From Rhodopseudomonas sp. (GTDB lineage Bacteria > Pseudomonadota > Alphaproteobacteria > Rhizobiales > Xanthobacteraceae), in contig WGNB01000010.1 of NCBI GenBank assembly GCA_016124795.1, forward strand, positions 124,001 to 188,000: DNA of 64,000 nucleotides. The letters are read 5' to 3'. Each line of letters opens with the position of its first letter. The first letter of the stretch is position 1. Under the pieces are notes generated by a model, which saw only the letters and a program-made list of their open reading frames with translations, did no database searches and had not been told where the DNA came from. Both the position numbers and the translations under genes were made by a program. This document shows positions 35,422 through 46,291 of the stretch, in pieces.

Positions 35422-35462
35422 CCGTCATCCCGACGGCGCGTTGAAGCCGCGCCGCGGGATGA
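35422..35462. repeat. Palindromic repeat after the ampG-like gene
   Basis: GTCATCCCG and CGGGATGAC bound a 41-base hairpin element with inner GGCGCG/CGCGCC pairing, between the convergent ampG-like and pobA genes. Confidence 0.65.
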
Positions 35463-35497
35463 CAGGATGAATGGGTTATCGACGCTTCCGTGATGGT

Positions 35498-37659
<2,162 letters not shown>

Positions 37660-37665
37660 CGGGTG

Positions 37666-38271
37666 CTAAAACAACGTCCGCTGCTTCATCGCCGCCGACA
37701 GTGTGCCTTCGTCGAGATAATCCAGCTCACCACCGACCGGCACGCCATGCGCCAGCCGCGTGACCTTGACGCCGGCATTCTGCAAAAGCTCGGTGATGTA
37801 ATGCGCCGTGGTCTGGCCATCGACCGTGGCGTTGAGCGCCAGGATCAGTTCCTTGACCTCATCGCCGTGCGCGCGCGACACCAGCGCATCGATCGACAAA
37901 TCCTGCGGCCCGACGCCATCGAGCGGCGACAGCGTGCCGCCGAGCACATGATAGCGACCGTTGACGGCATTGGCGCGCTCCAGCGCCCACAGATCGGCGA
38001 CGTCGGCGACCACGACAAGTATCGACGGATCGCGGCGCGGATCGGTGCACACGGTGCACGGATCCTTGGTATCGATATTGCCGCAGGTCTTGCAGACGAC
38101 GATCTTGTCCATCGCGGTTTGCAGCGCGCCGGTTAAAGGCGCCATCAGCAGTTCGCGCTTCTTGATCAGAAACAAGGCGGCGCGGCGCGCCGAGCGCGGG
38201 CCGAGCCCCGGCAGCCGCGCCAGCAATTGGATGAGACGTTCGATTTCGGGTCCGGCAACGGCGGTCGCCAT
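37666..38271 (-). CDS. recR: Recombination protein RecR
   Basis: 201 residues, full length. The N-terminal HhH ([20 protein letters not shown]) is followed by a four-Cys zinc element ([16 protein letters not shown], about 59-74) and a Toprim domain starting [15 protein letters not shown]. With RecF/RecO it loads RecA at gaps. It is 7 bases from ybaB and part of the dnaX-ybaB-recR order that is conserved in bacteria. Confidence 0.97.
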   Translation of the reverse strand: MATAVAGPEIERLIQLLARLPGLGPRSARRAALFLIKKRELLMAPLTGALQTAMDKIVVCKTCGNIDTKDPCTVCTDPRRDPSILVVVADVADLWALERANAVNGRYHVLGGTLSPLDGVGPQDLSIDALVSRAHGDEVKELILALNATVDGQTTAHYITELLQNAGVKVTRLAHGVPVGGELDYLDEGTLSAAMKQRTLF

Positions 38272-38278
38272 CGTCGGC

Positions 38279-38596
38279 TTATCCCAACAGGCCGGGCGGC
38301 AGCGGCAGGCCGCCCGCGACGGCTTTCATCTTCTCGGCGAGCACGGCCTCCGCCTTACGGCGGGCATCGGCATGTGCCGCCACCAGCAGGTCCTCGACGA
38401 TTTCGGTTTCGCCCGGCTTCATCAGCGAGTCGTCGAGCTTGACGCTCTTGAGGTCGCCTTTGGCCGTCAAGGTCACGCTGACCATGCCGCCACCGGCCGA
38501 ACCCTCGACGGTGATGCTGTCGAGTTCAGCCTGCATCGCCTGCATCTTGGATTGCAGTTGCGCGGCCTGTTTCATCATGCCGAGAAAATCAGCCAT
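38279..38596 (-). CDS. YbaB/EbfC family nucleoid-associated protein
   Basis: 105 residues: [19 protein letters not shown] opening, then a [20 protein letters not shown] core (about 31-50) and LIV-rich helices. It forms dimers that bind DNA; proteins of this family fold chromosomal DNA. It lies between dnaX and recR on the same strand, its standard place. Confidence 0.95.
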   Translation of the reverse strand: MADFLGMMKQAAQLQSKMQAMQAELDSITVEGSAGGGMVSVTLTAKGDLKSVKLDDSLMKPGETEIVEDLLVAAHADARRKAEAVLAEKMKAVAGGLPLPPGLLG

Positions 38597-38659
38597 CGAT
38601 CAGTCTCCTTGGCGCATCGCCTCTTCCAAAACCCGGTTCAGGGCTTTCGGAATCGCGCG

Positions 38660-40495
38660 CTAGTTATCTTCATCGTCGTCGTCCGGCACCGCTTCGAGCG
38701 TCGGCTCAGCGGCGTCGGCATCATTGGTATTCTGCGTCACCGCGACCACCTTGGCGCCGGGGAATTTCTTCAACACCGCCTGCACCAACGGATCGCTTTC
38801 GGCCTCGCGCTCGGCTTCGGCCTGGCGGGCGTCGGCCTGAGCGCGCAAGGTCGGCGCTCCTTTTTCCTTGGACACGATGACGATCCAGCGCTTGCCGGTC
38901 CATTCGGTCAGCTTGCGTTGCAGATCGTGGACGAAAGTCTTCGGCGCGGTCGGCGCGACCGCGATCTCAAGCCGGCCGTCCTCGAAACGCACCAGCCGGA
39001 CGTCACGTTCCAGAGCAAATTTGGTGTTCATGTCGCGCTTCTCAAGGGAGAGCGCGATGATCGCCTCGAAAGAACCGAGCGACAGCGTCGGCGGCTGTGG
39101 CTGGGACACTTCCATGCCGGCAGCCGGGTCCTCGCTGGCGCGCGCCGAGGTCGCCGCCGAAGCGCCGGATGAACGCACAGCGCCGCGCGGGGCATCGTAG
39201 CGCGGCGCGAAACTCTGCGACGCGGATACCGATGACGAAGCGCCAGCGCCATTGCTCGATGGCCGCGCCGAGCCACCACTACCGGGGCCGTCGCCGAGCG
39301 AACGGACGACTTCGTCCGGCGTCGGCAGATCGGCGGCATAGGCGATCCGCACCAGCACCATTTCAGCGGCGGCCACTGGCATGCCGGATGCTTGCACTTC
39401 GCCGACGCCTTTCAGCAGCATCTGCCAGGCGCGCGACAGCACCCGCATCGACAGCTTGCCGGCAAAATCGCGACCGCGCAGACGTTCGGCTTCCGACAGC
39501 GACACGTCGTCGGCCACCGCCGGCACGACTTTGACGCGGGTGACGAAATGGGTGAATTCGGCGAGATCGCTCAGCACTACCGCCGGGTCGGCGCCAATAT
39601 CGTATTGCGCGCGCAATTCGGTGAGCGCCGCAGCGATATCGCCCTTCATCAAGGCTTCGAACAGATCGACGACGCGGACCCGATCGGCGAGGCCCAGCAT
39701 TTGGCGCACGTCTTCGGCCCGCACCGGGCCGGCGGCGTGCGCGATCGCCTGATCCATCAGCGACAGCGAGTCGCGCACCGAACCTTCGGCAGCGCGGGCG
39801 ATCATCGCCAAAGCCGCCGGCTCGACCTCGATGTTCTCCTTGGCGGCAATGCCTTCGAGGTGCTTGATCAGCACCGCGGCATCGACGCGGCGCAGATCGA
39901 AGCGCTGGCAGCGCGACAGCACGGTCACCGGCACCTTGCGGATTTCGGTGGTGGCGAAAATGAACTTGGCGTGCGGCGGCGGCTCTTCCAGCGTCTTCAA
40001 CAGCGCGTTGAAGGCCGCGGTCGACAGCATATGAACTTCGTCGAGGATATAGACCTTGTAACGTGCCGACACCGGCGCGTAGCGCACCGCGTCATTGATC
40101 TGGCGGACGTCGTCGACGCCGTTATGCGACGCGGCGTCCATTTCCAGCACGTCGATGTGGCGACTGTCGATGATCGCCTGATCCTGCACGCCCATCACCG
40201 GCATATGGATGGTCGGCCCCTTGATCGAGCCGTCCGGCAATTCATAGTTCAAAGCCCGGGCCAGAATACGCGCGGTGGTGGTTTTGCCGACCCCGCGCAC
40301 ACCGGTCAGAATCCAGGCTTGCGGGATGCGCCCGGTCTCGAAAGCGTTCGAGATGGTACGGACCATGGCCTCCTGGCCGATCAGGTCCTCGAAACTGGAG
40401 GGGCGGTATTTGCGCGCCAGAACGCGATAGGCCGAAGCCTCGCTTACGCCTGCCTCGGCGGCCAAATCCGGAATGTTACCAGGCTCGCTCATCAT
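38660..40495 (-). CDS. dnaX: DNA polymerase III subunits gamma and tau
   Basis: 611 residues. It is the clamp-loader ATPase: Walker A GVRGVGKTT (about 45-53), Walker B in YILDEVHMLS, sensor 1 in ATTEIRKVP and the LSRCQRFDLRR segment. The C-terminal third is a variable, partly disordered tau-like tail (GSARPSSNGAGASSS) ending in an acidic DDDDED run. The zinc-finger Cys set seen in E. coli DnaX is absent: between Walker A and DAASH there is no Cys. No A-rich frameshift site was noticed, so a separate short gamma form is not supported. It is just upstream of ybaB and recR, divergent from the SRP-RNA side. Confidence 0.97.
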   Translation of the reverse strand: MMSEPGNIPDLAAEAGVSEASAYRVLARKYRPSSFEDLIGQEAMVRTISNAFETGRIPQAWILTGVRGVGKTTTARILARALNYELPDGSIKGPTIHMPVMGVQDQAIIDSRHIDVLEMDAASHNGVDDVRQINDAVRYAPVSARYKVYILDEVHMLSTAAFNALLKTLEEPPPHAKFIFATTEIRKVPVTVLSRCQRFDLRRVDAAVLIKHLEGIAAKENIEVEPAALAMIARAAEGSVRDSLSLMDQAIAHAAGPVRAEDVRQMLGLADRVRVVDLFEALMKGDIAAALTELRAQYDIGADPAVVLSDLAEFTHFVTRVKVVPAVADDVSLSEAERLRGRDFAGKLSMRVLSRAWQMLLKGVGEVQASGMPVAAAEMVLVRIAYAADLPTPDEVVRSLGDGPGSGGSARPSSNGAGASSSVSASQSFAPRYDAPRGAVRSSGASAATSARASEDPAAGMEVSQPQPPTLSLGSFEAIIALSLEKRDMNTKFALERDVRLVRFEDGRLEIAVAPTAPKTFVHDLQRKLTEWTGKRWIVIVSKEKGAPTLRAQADARQAEAEREAESDPLVQAVLKKFPGAKVVAVTQNTNDADAAEPTLEAVPDDDDEDN

Positions 40496-40555
40496 GCCAT
40501 CCGGTTCGGCCCGCGCCCGGCGATGAGCTTTTCGCTTCGAAAAACGCGGAAAAAG

Positions 40556-40659
40556 GGTGGGAGGCTGACAACGACCCGAACCGGGCTCGTTAGGGCTGCT
40601 TCCTTCCGGACCTGACCCGGTTGGCGAGTGGCTCGTCCACCGCCAACCTCCCGGCCCCT
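40556..40659 (-). ncRNA. ffs: Signal recognition particle 4.5S RNA
   Basis: On the minus strand the highly conserved SRP RNA tip GGTCAGGTCCGGAAGGAAGC occurs near 40590-40625 (split here for length), continuing CAGCCC. Flanks pair over a long distance: 5' GGGAGGTTGGCGG region against 3' CAGCCTCCC, forming the rod of helix 8 and 5. About 100 nt, the bacterial small-SRP size. It lies just upstream of dnaX on the same strand, a common arrangement in alphaproteobacteria. Ends are estimated from the terminal pairing. Confidence 0.93.
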
Positions 40660-40802
40660 ATATCGGGCGAATAGGGGCAGAAAGCAAGCGACGCCGACGT
40701 CGGCTTTTCCACCATGTTTTTGCCAAAGCCCGCCGAATGTTCCCTACGCCGCGAGAGCGGACGGTTAAAGTCCGGCAAGCTTTACGGTCCAGACGGTTAC
40801 TG

Positions 40803-41234
40803 ATGCCACCCCCCGCCTTCGCCCTCGACCCGCAACTGGCCGTCGACACCGTTTTCGTCGGCGATCTCGCACTTTGCCGTGTGCTTCTGGTCAAGGACGC
40901 CAACTACCCCTGGATTTTGCTGGTGCCGCGCCGGCCCAATGTAACGGAAATGATCGACCTGCCCGACCACGAACAGATTCAATTGGCTGGCGAGGTCGCC
41001 GTTGCCTCACGTGCCCTCAGGGCAATCACCGGCTGCGAAAAGCTCAATATCGCGTCGCTCGGCAACGTCGTGTCCCAGCTTCACATCCATGTCATTGGAC
41101 GACGCCCGGGTGACAAAGCCTGGCCCAAGGCGGTCTGGGGCGCGGCCCTGCCTACCGTCTATGACCCCAACCAGCGCGACGAACTGGCGACGGCGCTGCG
41201 GCACGCGTTGAAAATCAACGCAATCGCCAAATAA
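40803..41234 (+). CDS. HIT family protein
   Basis: 143 residues from ATG 40803 (MPPPAFALD). The histidine triad region is LHIHVIGR (about 98-105): the first two His are present, while the third His of H-x-H-x-H is replaced, as in a common alphaproteobacterial subgroup. The family hydrolyses or transfers nucleotidyl groups; activity is uncertain without the third His. It lies beside ffs and upstream of nudC. Confidence 0.87.
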   Translation: MPPPAFALDPQLAVDTVFVGDLALCRVLLVKDANYPWILLVPRRPNVTEMIDLPDHEQIQLAGEVAVASRALRAITGCEKLNIASLGNVVSQLHIHVIGRRPGDKAWPKAVWGAALPTVYDPNQRDELATALRHALKINAIAK

Positions 41235-41341
41235 ATCGACCGCTGACCCGACCGGAAAAGGCCATCATTGCGGTCTTGGTTATCGGTCGCCTGCTTCCGG
41301 CCATGACGGTCCGGGACCTCGATTGCACTCGTCCCTGCGCC

Positions 41342-42310
41342 ATGCGACTTTCCAACCTGATGGCATCCCTTCCCGATCTCGGCCCCACACCCCGCCTTGG
41401 CTATACCGGCAACCGTCTGGAGCGCGCCGCGGAGCTGCGCACCAACGACCGCGCGCTTGCCGCCATGACCGGCGATCCACGCGCCGCCGCCTACGTGATC
41501 GGTGGCGACCTGATCGTGACCAAGAAAGCCGAACCACTCGCAGACCCGCTGTTCACGCTCGCTCAGGCGCGCGCTCTCGGCGCGGCGGTGGAGACCGTGT
41601 TTCTCGGCCATCTCGACGGCGCACCTCGCTTCGGTCACGGCCTGACGCCGGCGGCCGCCGAGGCGCTGAAGTCGCATGACGGCCTGATGGTCACCGACCT
41701 GCGCTCGATCGCCGTCCAAGGCCTGGTCGACGCCGAACACCTGCCACCAATTGCCGAGGCGAAAGCAGTGCTGCACTGGCACGCCCGCCACCGCTTCTGT
41801 CCGAATTGCGGTGCACCGACGCAGGTTGTCGATGCCGGCTGGAAACGATCCTGCCCGGCCTGCGGCACCGAACATTTTCCGCGCACCGATCCCGTCGTCA
41901 TCATGTGCGTCGTCGACGGCGACCGCTGCCTGCTCGGCCGCAGCCCGCGTTTCGCGCCCACCATGTGGTCGTGCCTGGCCGGCTTCATCGAGCCCGGCGA
42001 ATCCTTCGAGGACGCGGTCAAGCGCGAGACTCGTGAAGAAGCCGGCATTTCATGCGGGCGCATTCAGTATTTCGCCTCGCAGCCCTGGCCGTTTCCGACC
42101 ACCCTGATGATCGGCTGTCACGCCCAGGCCTTGAATACCGACATCGTTATCGATTCGATGGAACTGGAAGCCGCCCGCTGGTTTAGCAAGGATGAGACCG
42201 TCGCCATGCTGGCGCGCCGGCATCCCGATGGCCTGACCACGCCACCGCCGGTGGCGATTGCGCATCACCTGATTCGCGCATGGGCAGAGGACGACATTCG
42301 CTTTGACTGA
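41342..42310 (+). CDS. nudC: NADH pyrophosphatase / NAD-cap decapping hydrolase
   Basis: 322 residues from the ATG at 41342; upstream TTG (41276) and ATG (41303) starts in frame are possible. A zinc ribbon CPNCG...CPACG (about 158-180) precedes the Nudix domain with the box GFIEPGESFEDAVKRETREEAGI (about 217-239) and the SQPWPFP element after it that is specific to NudC. It cleaves NADH to NMNH and AMP and removes NAD caps from RNA. Its end overlaps the PfkB gene by 8 bases. Confidence 0.94.
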   Translation: MRLSNLMASLPDLGPTPRLGYTGNRLERAAELRTNDRALAAMTGDPRAAAYVIGGDLIVTKKAEPLADPLFTLAQARALGAAVETVFLGHLDGAPRFGHGLTPAAAEALKSHDGLMVTDLRSIAVQGLVDAEHLPPIAEAKAVLHWHARHRFCPNCGAPTQVVDAGWKRSCPACGTEHFPRTDPVVIMCVVDGDRCLLGRSPRFAPTMWSCLAGFIEPGESFEDAVKRETREEAGISCGRIQYFASQPWPFPTTLMIGCHAQALNTDIVIDSMELEAARWFSKDETVAMLARRHPDGLTTPPPVAIAHHLIRAWAEDDIRFD

Positions 42311-43217
42311 CCGTCTCGTCAGAATTCTGTGCGCCGGTGGCGCGGTGCAGGATATCATCATGCGGGTGGGGCAATTTCCGACGCCCGGCCTCAAGGTATC
42401 GGCGTCGGAGTTTCTCGTGACCAGCGGCGGCCAGGCCGGCAATGCGGCGGTCGCCGCCGCCCGGCTCGGCGCCCGGACCAGCTATATCGGCGCGCTCGGC
42501 GACGAAAACGACGACGTCGCCAACAGCATCATCAAGGCCTTCGCCGACGAGCATATCGACGTCAGCGGCGCCATTCGCGTGCCGGGCGCACGCTCCTCGG
42601 TGTCACTAATCATGCTCGACACCTCCGGCGAAAAGATGATCGCAACCCGCCGCAATCAGGGCCTCAGCGAAGCGGTGCCTGTCGATCCACAAGCCGCCGT
42701 CGCCGACGTCGATGTGGTGATGCTCGATAACCGCTATAGCAACATCAGCCTGCCGATCTGTATCGCGGCGAAGGCGCGCGGCATCCCGCGTGTGCTCGAT
42801 TTTGACAAGCCGACGCCGGCCAGCGATCCCCTGCTGCAAGCTTGCACCCACGTGATCTGTTCGGCCGACGCGATCCGCGCCAGCACCGGTTTGAACGAGC
42901 TGCCGGCCGCTTTGCAGAAGCTCGGCGAAGGTTATAGCGGATTCCTCGCCGCGACCGACGGTCCGCAGGGCGTCTACTGGCGCGACGGCGACCGGATCAG
43001 GCATATGGATGCGTTCAAGGTCGACGCCATCGACACGTTGGGCGCCGGCGACACGTTTCACGGCGCCTTCGCGGTACGGCTGGCCGAAACCGGCGACGCG
43101 GTGCAATCGATGCGCTTTGCCGCCGCCGCCGCCGCGATCAAATGCACCCGTTTCGGCGGGCTGAAAGGCGCGGCAACGCGCGCGGAAGTCGAAGCCTTCC
43201 TGCAAGAACGCGCCTAA
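42303..43217 (+). CDS. PfkB family carbohydrate kinase
   Basis: 304 residues from a TTG at 42303 that overlaps the nudC end. It has an early GG pair in the sugar-binding GGQAGNAAVAAARLGA (about 41-56) and the C-terminal PfkB signature DTLGAGDTFHGAFAVRL with catalytic Asp (about 243-259). It phosphorylates a sugar or nucleoside; the substrate (ribokinase-like, sulfofructose-like or other) is not evident. Translation is probably coupled to nudC. Confidence 0.9.
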   Translation: MTDRLVRILCAGGAVQDIIMRVGQFPTPGLKVSASEFLVTSGGQAGNAAVAAARLGARTSYIGALGDENDDVANSIIKAFADEHIDVSGAIRVPGARSSVSLIMLDTSGEKMIATRRNQGLSEAVPVDPQAAVADVDVVMLDNRYSNISLPICIAAKARGIPRVLDFDKPTPASDPLLQACTHVICSADAIRASTGLNELPAALQKLGEGYSGFLAATDGPQGVYWRDGDRIRHMDAFKVDAIDTLGAGDTFHGAFAVRLAETGDAVQSMRFAAAAAAIKCTRFGGLKGAATRAEVEAFLQERA

Positions 43218-43251
43218 TCGCGCTCCACAAAAGCGAACGCCAAAGCGTCCG

Positions 43252-43401
43252 CTACTTCACCGGACAGGGCGCGCCGCAGGGCGCGCAGGCGCCGGCGAAA
43301 TCTTCCGGCGACACCGCTCGCCCGGTCGACGGGCTGATGAGATGATTGCCGACGATGGCGACAAAGCCGACCAACACCACGATCATATAAACCTTGCGCA
43401 T
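43252..43401 (-). CDS. Small membrane protein with Cys-rich tail
   Basis: 49 residues. One N-terminal membrane helix (YMIVVLVGFVAIVGNHL, about 5-21) is followed by a short polar stretch and a Cys-rich end, GACAPCGAPCPVK, with three Cys. It starts 4 bases after the stop of the YeeE/YedE gene on the same strand, with a GGAC site in the overlap zone. No known family was recognised. Its place suggests a role in thiosulfate or sulfane-sulfur handling, by inference only. Confidence 0.6.
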   Translation of the reverse strand: MRKVYMIVVLVGFVAIVGNHLISPSTGRAVSPEDFAGACAPCGAPCPVK

Positions 43402-43405
43402 CGTG

Positions 43406-44554
43406 TCAGTCCTTCGACAGGCCAAACAGCGGCCGGAATTGAATGCCGACGAAGCTGCCGGCCATGGCGCAAACGAACCAGATCCAGCCATGCACCGAAC
43501 CCGAGGCCACGCCGCCGATGAAGGCGCCGATATTGCAGCCGAAGCCGAGCCGCGCGCCCCAGCCGCACAGCAGCCCGCCGATGGCCGCAGCCAGCAACGA
43601 TTTGAACGGCGGCCAGGCGGTCGCGGCAAAGCGCTTGGTCGCGGCGGCGGCCGCCATCGCGCCGAACACCATGCCGAAATCGGTCAGGCTCGACGTATCC
43701 GACAACACCGATTCCGATAGCGCGTGCTTCGGGCCCGGCCACTGCCAGAATTCGGCATGCGAGAAATCGAAACCCAAGGCATTGAAAATCTTCGCGCCCC
43801 AGACCGTGTAACCGAAAGTCACGCTCCAGGGGTGGCCGCCGGCGGCAAAGACCGCAATGCATAGCAGGCCGATGATCACGCCGCCGACGATATACGTGCG
43901 CGACGGCTTGTAATTGGCGCCACGCTTGCGCGCGATCGCCACAACGATCGCCGCCACGACGACAAGGCTAGCCAGCGTCGCGGCGAGCCCACCCCAGGGC
44001 CCAAGATAATCCGACGCCAGAATGGGATTGATGCCGCCGAGCGCCAGAAAGCCCGGCAACGACAGCGAACCGAAGACGCTGCCGATAACGAAAAACGCCA
44101 ACGCGATCAGCATCCGGCCCGAACCGCCACCGGCGGTATAGAGCGTGCCGGAGCCGCAACCATTGGCGAGCTGCATGCCAATGCCGAAGACGAACGAACC
44201 GACCAGCAGCGATGGACCGATCGGCGCAATCGCACCGCCGAAGTTCTTCGACAGCGCCGCCACCGGCACGACGGCCAGCGCCGCGACCGCAATCACGATC
44301 AAGCCGCCGAGCAGGCCGCCGGCTTCGCCGCGCGCGATGAACCGACGCCACGAGGCAGTGTAGCTGAACTCGGCTTTCAGGAATGCAACGCCAAGCGCGA
44401 AACCACCGAGAATGAGGCCGGCCGATGCGGTCTGGCCATCGAGCAGCACCAGCGCCACCAGAATCGCCGTTGCGATCATCGCCGCGCTCAGAAACAGATA
44501 GTCGATGCCATTGGCAGCACCCGCTTTGGGCGCCGACAGGGTCACGGTTGACAT
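43406..44554 (-). CDS. YeeE/YedE family thiosulfate (sulfur) transporter
   Basis: 382 residues, nine or more membrane helices with two pseudo-repeats. Conserved Cys motifs are present: MQLANGCGSGTLYTAGGGSGRM (about residue 130) and LLCGWGARLGFGCNIGAFIGGV (about 335-356), matching the Cys that pass thiosulfate in TsuA. It is a full-length single-chain form. It is 117 bases from a rhodanese gene on the same strand and next to a small Cys-rich ORF, so a sulfur-uptake role is likely. Confidence 0.9.
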   Translation of the reverse strand: MSTVTLSAPKAGAANGIDYLFLSAAMIATAILVALVLLDGQTASAGLILGGFALGVAFLKAEFSYTASWRRFIARGEAGGLLGGLIVIAVAALAVVPVAALSKNFGGAIAPIGPSLLVGSFVFGIGMQLANGCGSGTLYTAGGGSGRMLIALAFFVIGSVFGSLSLPGFLALGGINPILASDYLGPWGGLAATLASLVVVAAIVVAIARKRGANYKPSRTYIVGGVIIGLLCIAVFAAGGHPWSVTFGYTVWGAKIFNALGFDFSHAEFWQWPGPKHALSESVLSDTSSLTDFGMVFGAMAAAAATKRFAATAWPPFKSLLAAAIGGLLCGWGARLGFGCNIGAFIGGVASGSVHGWIWFVCAMAGSFVGIQFRPLFGLSKD

Positions 44555-44609
44555 GAATGGAACCTCGGTAGGCGTTACACGCCGTATGACTACTACACAG
44601 CGACAATGC

Positions 44610-44643
44610 CGTCACCCCGCCGCGACTGCGGCAGGGCGACGGT
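44610..44643 (-). promoter_or_regulatory. Hairpin between the rhodanese and YeeE genes
   Basis: CCGTC.CCC.GCCGC and GCGGC.GGG.GACGG pair around GACT with two mismatches. It is a strong stem-loop in the 117-base gap on the way from YeeE to the rhodanese gene on the minus strand and could be a terminator or an attenuator. No T-run follows. Confidence 0.45.
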
Positions 44644-44671
44644 ATATCCGTGGTCTTATCCGAACGTTGCG

Positions 44672-45643
44672 TTACGACCCGAGGCCGAGCGCCTTCTTCA
44701 GATCGTCCCACTTGGTGCGCGACGAGGCGACCGGCCGCGACGCATTGGCGGTCCACTCAACCATCGAGCCATCATAAAGGCTCACATCCTGCCGACCGAC
44801 CAGTTCATGCAGCACAAACCAGTCGGTGGCGGCCCAGTGACCGGTGTTGCAGTAGGCCACGGCCGGACCTGCCGGCACATGCGCGGCCAGCGATACCAGT
44901 TCGGCTTGCGGCTTCAGCTTGTTGGTCTTGGCGTCATAGAACGAGGCGCTATCGAGATTGACGGCACCCGGAATGTGACCATAGGCCTGCGCGCCCGGCG
45001 CCTTGACCTTGCCGAGGTAGAAGTCGAGCGGCCGGGCGTCGATCAGCGTTGCATTATGGGTGGTTTCGGCCTTGGTGACGTCGGCCGTCCGCGACAGCAG
45101 CTTTTCGTTGAGCGTGGCCGTGAAGATCGTCGGCGACGGCTTCTTGACCCCGTTTTCAACCGGCAGACCGGCCTTCTTCCAGGCGGCCACGCCGCCATCG
45201 AGGATCGAGACATTGTTCACGCCGACCACCTTGAGCGTCCAGTAGGTCCGCGCCGCGGAGCCGAAATCGGTGAAGCTGACGCCGGCCGGCACCACGACCA
45301 CCCGGGTGTTCTCATCGATGCCGATATCGCCGATCAGCTTCTCCAGCTCCGGAACGCTCGGCAGCATGAACGGGACGTTGTCGCGGGTCACGCGCCAGCC
45401 GGCCTTGTCGTAATCGCTATGCACACTGCCGGGGATATGCGCCTCGGCATAGGCCTTCGCGCCGCCACCGTCGATGGCCGAGCGGATATCGAGCACGACC
45501 AGGTTCTTGTCGTGCAAATGAGTGTTCAGCCATTCGACGCTGACCAGCGGCGTGGCGTCGGCCGCCGACGCGGAGAAGGTGGCGCCGAGCAGAACGATGC
45601 TGGCCAGAACGGCGGCGGCGAAAGTCGCGAAAATTTTTCTCAT
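44672..45643 (-). CDS. Periplasmic sulfurtransferase, tandem rhodanese
   Basis: 323 residues. A signal peptide (to about residue 27, SASA) is followed by two rhodanese domains. In the C-terminal domain the active loop AVAYCNTGHWA (Cys about residue 275) carries the persulfide Cys. The N-terminal domain has no Cys at the matching place and is structural. It transfers sulfane sulfur, classically from thiosulfate. It is adjacent to a thiosulfate transporter and divergent from an Lrp-type regulator, which supports a thiosulfate role. Confidence 0.93.
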   Translation of the reverse strand: MRKIFATFAAAVLASIVLLGATFSASAADATPLVSVEWLNTHLHDKNLVVLDIRSAIDGGGAKAYAEAHIPGSVHSDYDKAGWRVTRDNVPFMLPSVPELEKLIGDIGIDENTRVVVVPAGVSFTDFGSAARTYWTLKVVGVNNVSILDGGVAAWKKAGLPVENGVKKPSPTIFTATLNEKLLSRTADVTKAETTHNATLIDARPLDFYLGKVKAPGAQAYGHIPGAVNLDSASFYDAKTNKLKPQAELVSLAAHVPAGPAVAYCNTGHWAATDWFVLHELVGRQDVSLYDGSMVEWTANASRPVASSRTKWDDLKKALGLGS

Positions 45644-45699
45644 GGGTCCAGTCCAATTAGAACGCGGCGCCCTCAGCGGCGTCAGATTGACCTTGAAAT

Positions 45700-45709
45700 A
45701 GAATATTCT
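45700..45709. promoter_or_regulatory. AT-rich palindrome between rhodanese and Lrp genes
   Basis: AGAATATTCT is a perfect 10-base palindrome inside an AT-rich stretch midway in the 162-base divergent gap. It is the sort of site bound by Lrp/AsnC proteins and overlaps probable promoter sequence (TATAAA follows). Assigned by position only. Confidence 0.4.
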
Positions 45710-45805
45710 TCTCTATAAAGACAGATGGGACAGACAAATAAGTAAATTCTTCCAAAATGCGGCGCCCAGAAGGATCCGCATGCTAATTTTCGAGAGGATC
45801 AGAGA

Positions 45806-46273
45806 ATGGACGCCATCGACCGCAAGATCCTGGCCGTTGTGCAGCAAGACGCCTCGCTTTCGGTTGCCGAAATCGGCCAGCGGGTCGGCCTGTCATCAAC
45901 GCCCTGCTGGAAGCGGATGCAGCGCCTGGAAGCCGACGGCGTCATCATGCGCCGGGTTGCCCTGGTCGATCCGGACAAAGTCGGCCTCGGCATCACGGTC
46001 TTTGTCTCCGTCGAAACCGGCGACCACTCGCAGGAATGGATCGAACGCTTCGCCGAAGTCGTCGACGCCATGCCGGAAGTGATGGAATTCTACCGGATGG
46101 CGGGCGACGTCGATTACGTCCTGCGCGTGGTGGTGCAGGACATGCAGAGCTACGACACGTTCTACAAGAAGCTGATCGCCACCGTGCCGCTGAAAAACGT
46201 CACGTCGCGCTTCGCCATGGAGCGGATCAAGTCGACCACCGCTTTGCCGATCGTCGAACCGCGACACAGCTAG
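45806..46273 (+). CDS. Lrp/AsnC family transcriptional regulator
   Basis: 155 residues. The N-terminal winged HTH (IDRKILAVVQQDASLSVAEIGQRVGLSSTPCWKRMQRLEADGVI over about 4-48) is followed by the RAM effector domain (about 68-145) with VMEFYRMAGDVDYVLRVVVQDMQSYDTF. It has an AGAGGATCAGAGA start region. It is divergent from the rhodanese gene and may respond to a sulfur-containing amino acid; this is inference from position. Confidence 0.92.
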   Translation: MDAIDRKILAVVQQDASLSVAEIGQRVGLSSTPCWKRMQRLEADGVIMRRVALVDPDKVGLGITVFVSVETGDHSQEWIERFAEVVDAMPEVMEFYRMAGDVDYVLRVVVQDMQSYDTFYKKLIATVPLKNVTSRFAMERIKSTTALPIVEPRHS

Positions 46274-46291
46274 CCCGCGGCCCAGTCGACG

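Noticed and set aside
34283-35470. 395-codon open frame overlapping the AmpG-like permease
   Set aside because: Composition is typical of a shifted GC-rich frame; the MFS frame is well supported.
38660-40495. Programmed frameshift in dnaX
   Set aside because: No A-AAA-AAG-type slippery heptamer or following hairpin was noticed in the relevant part of the gene.
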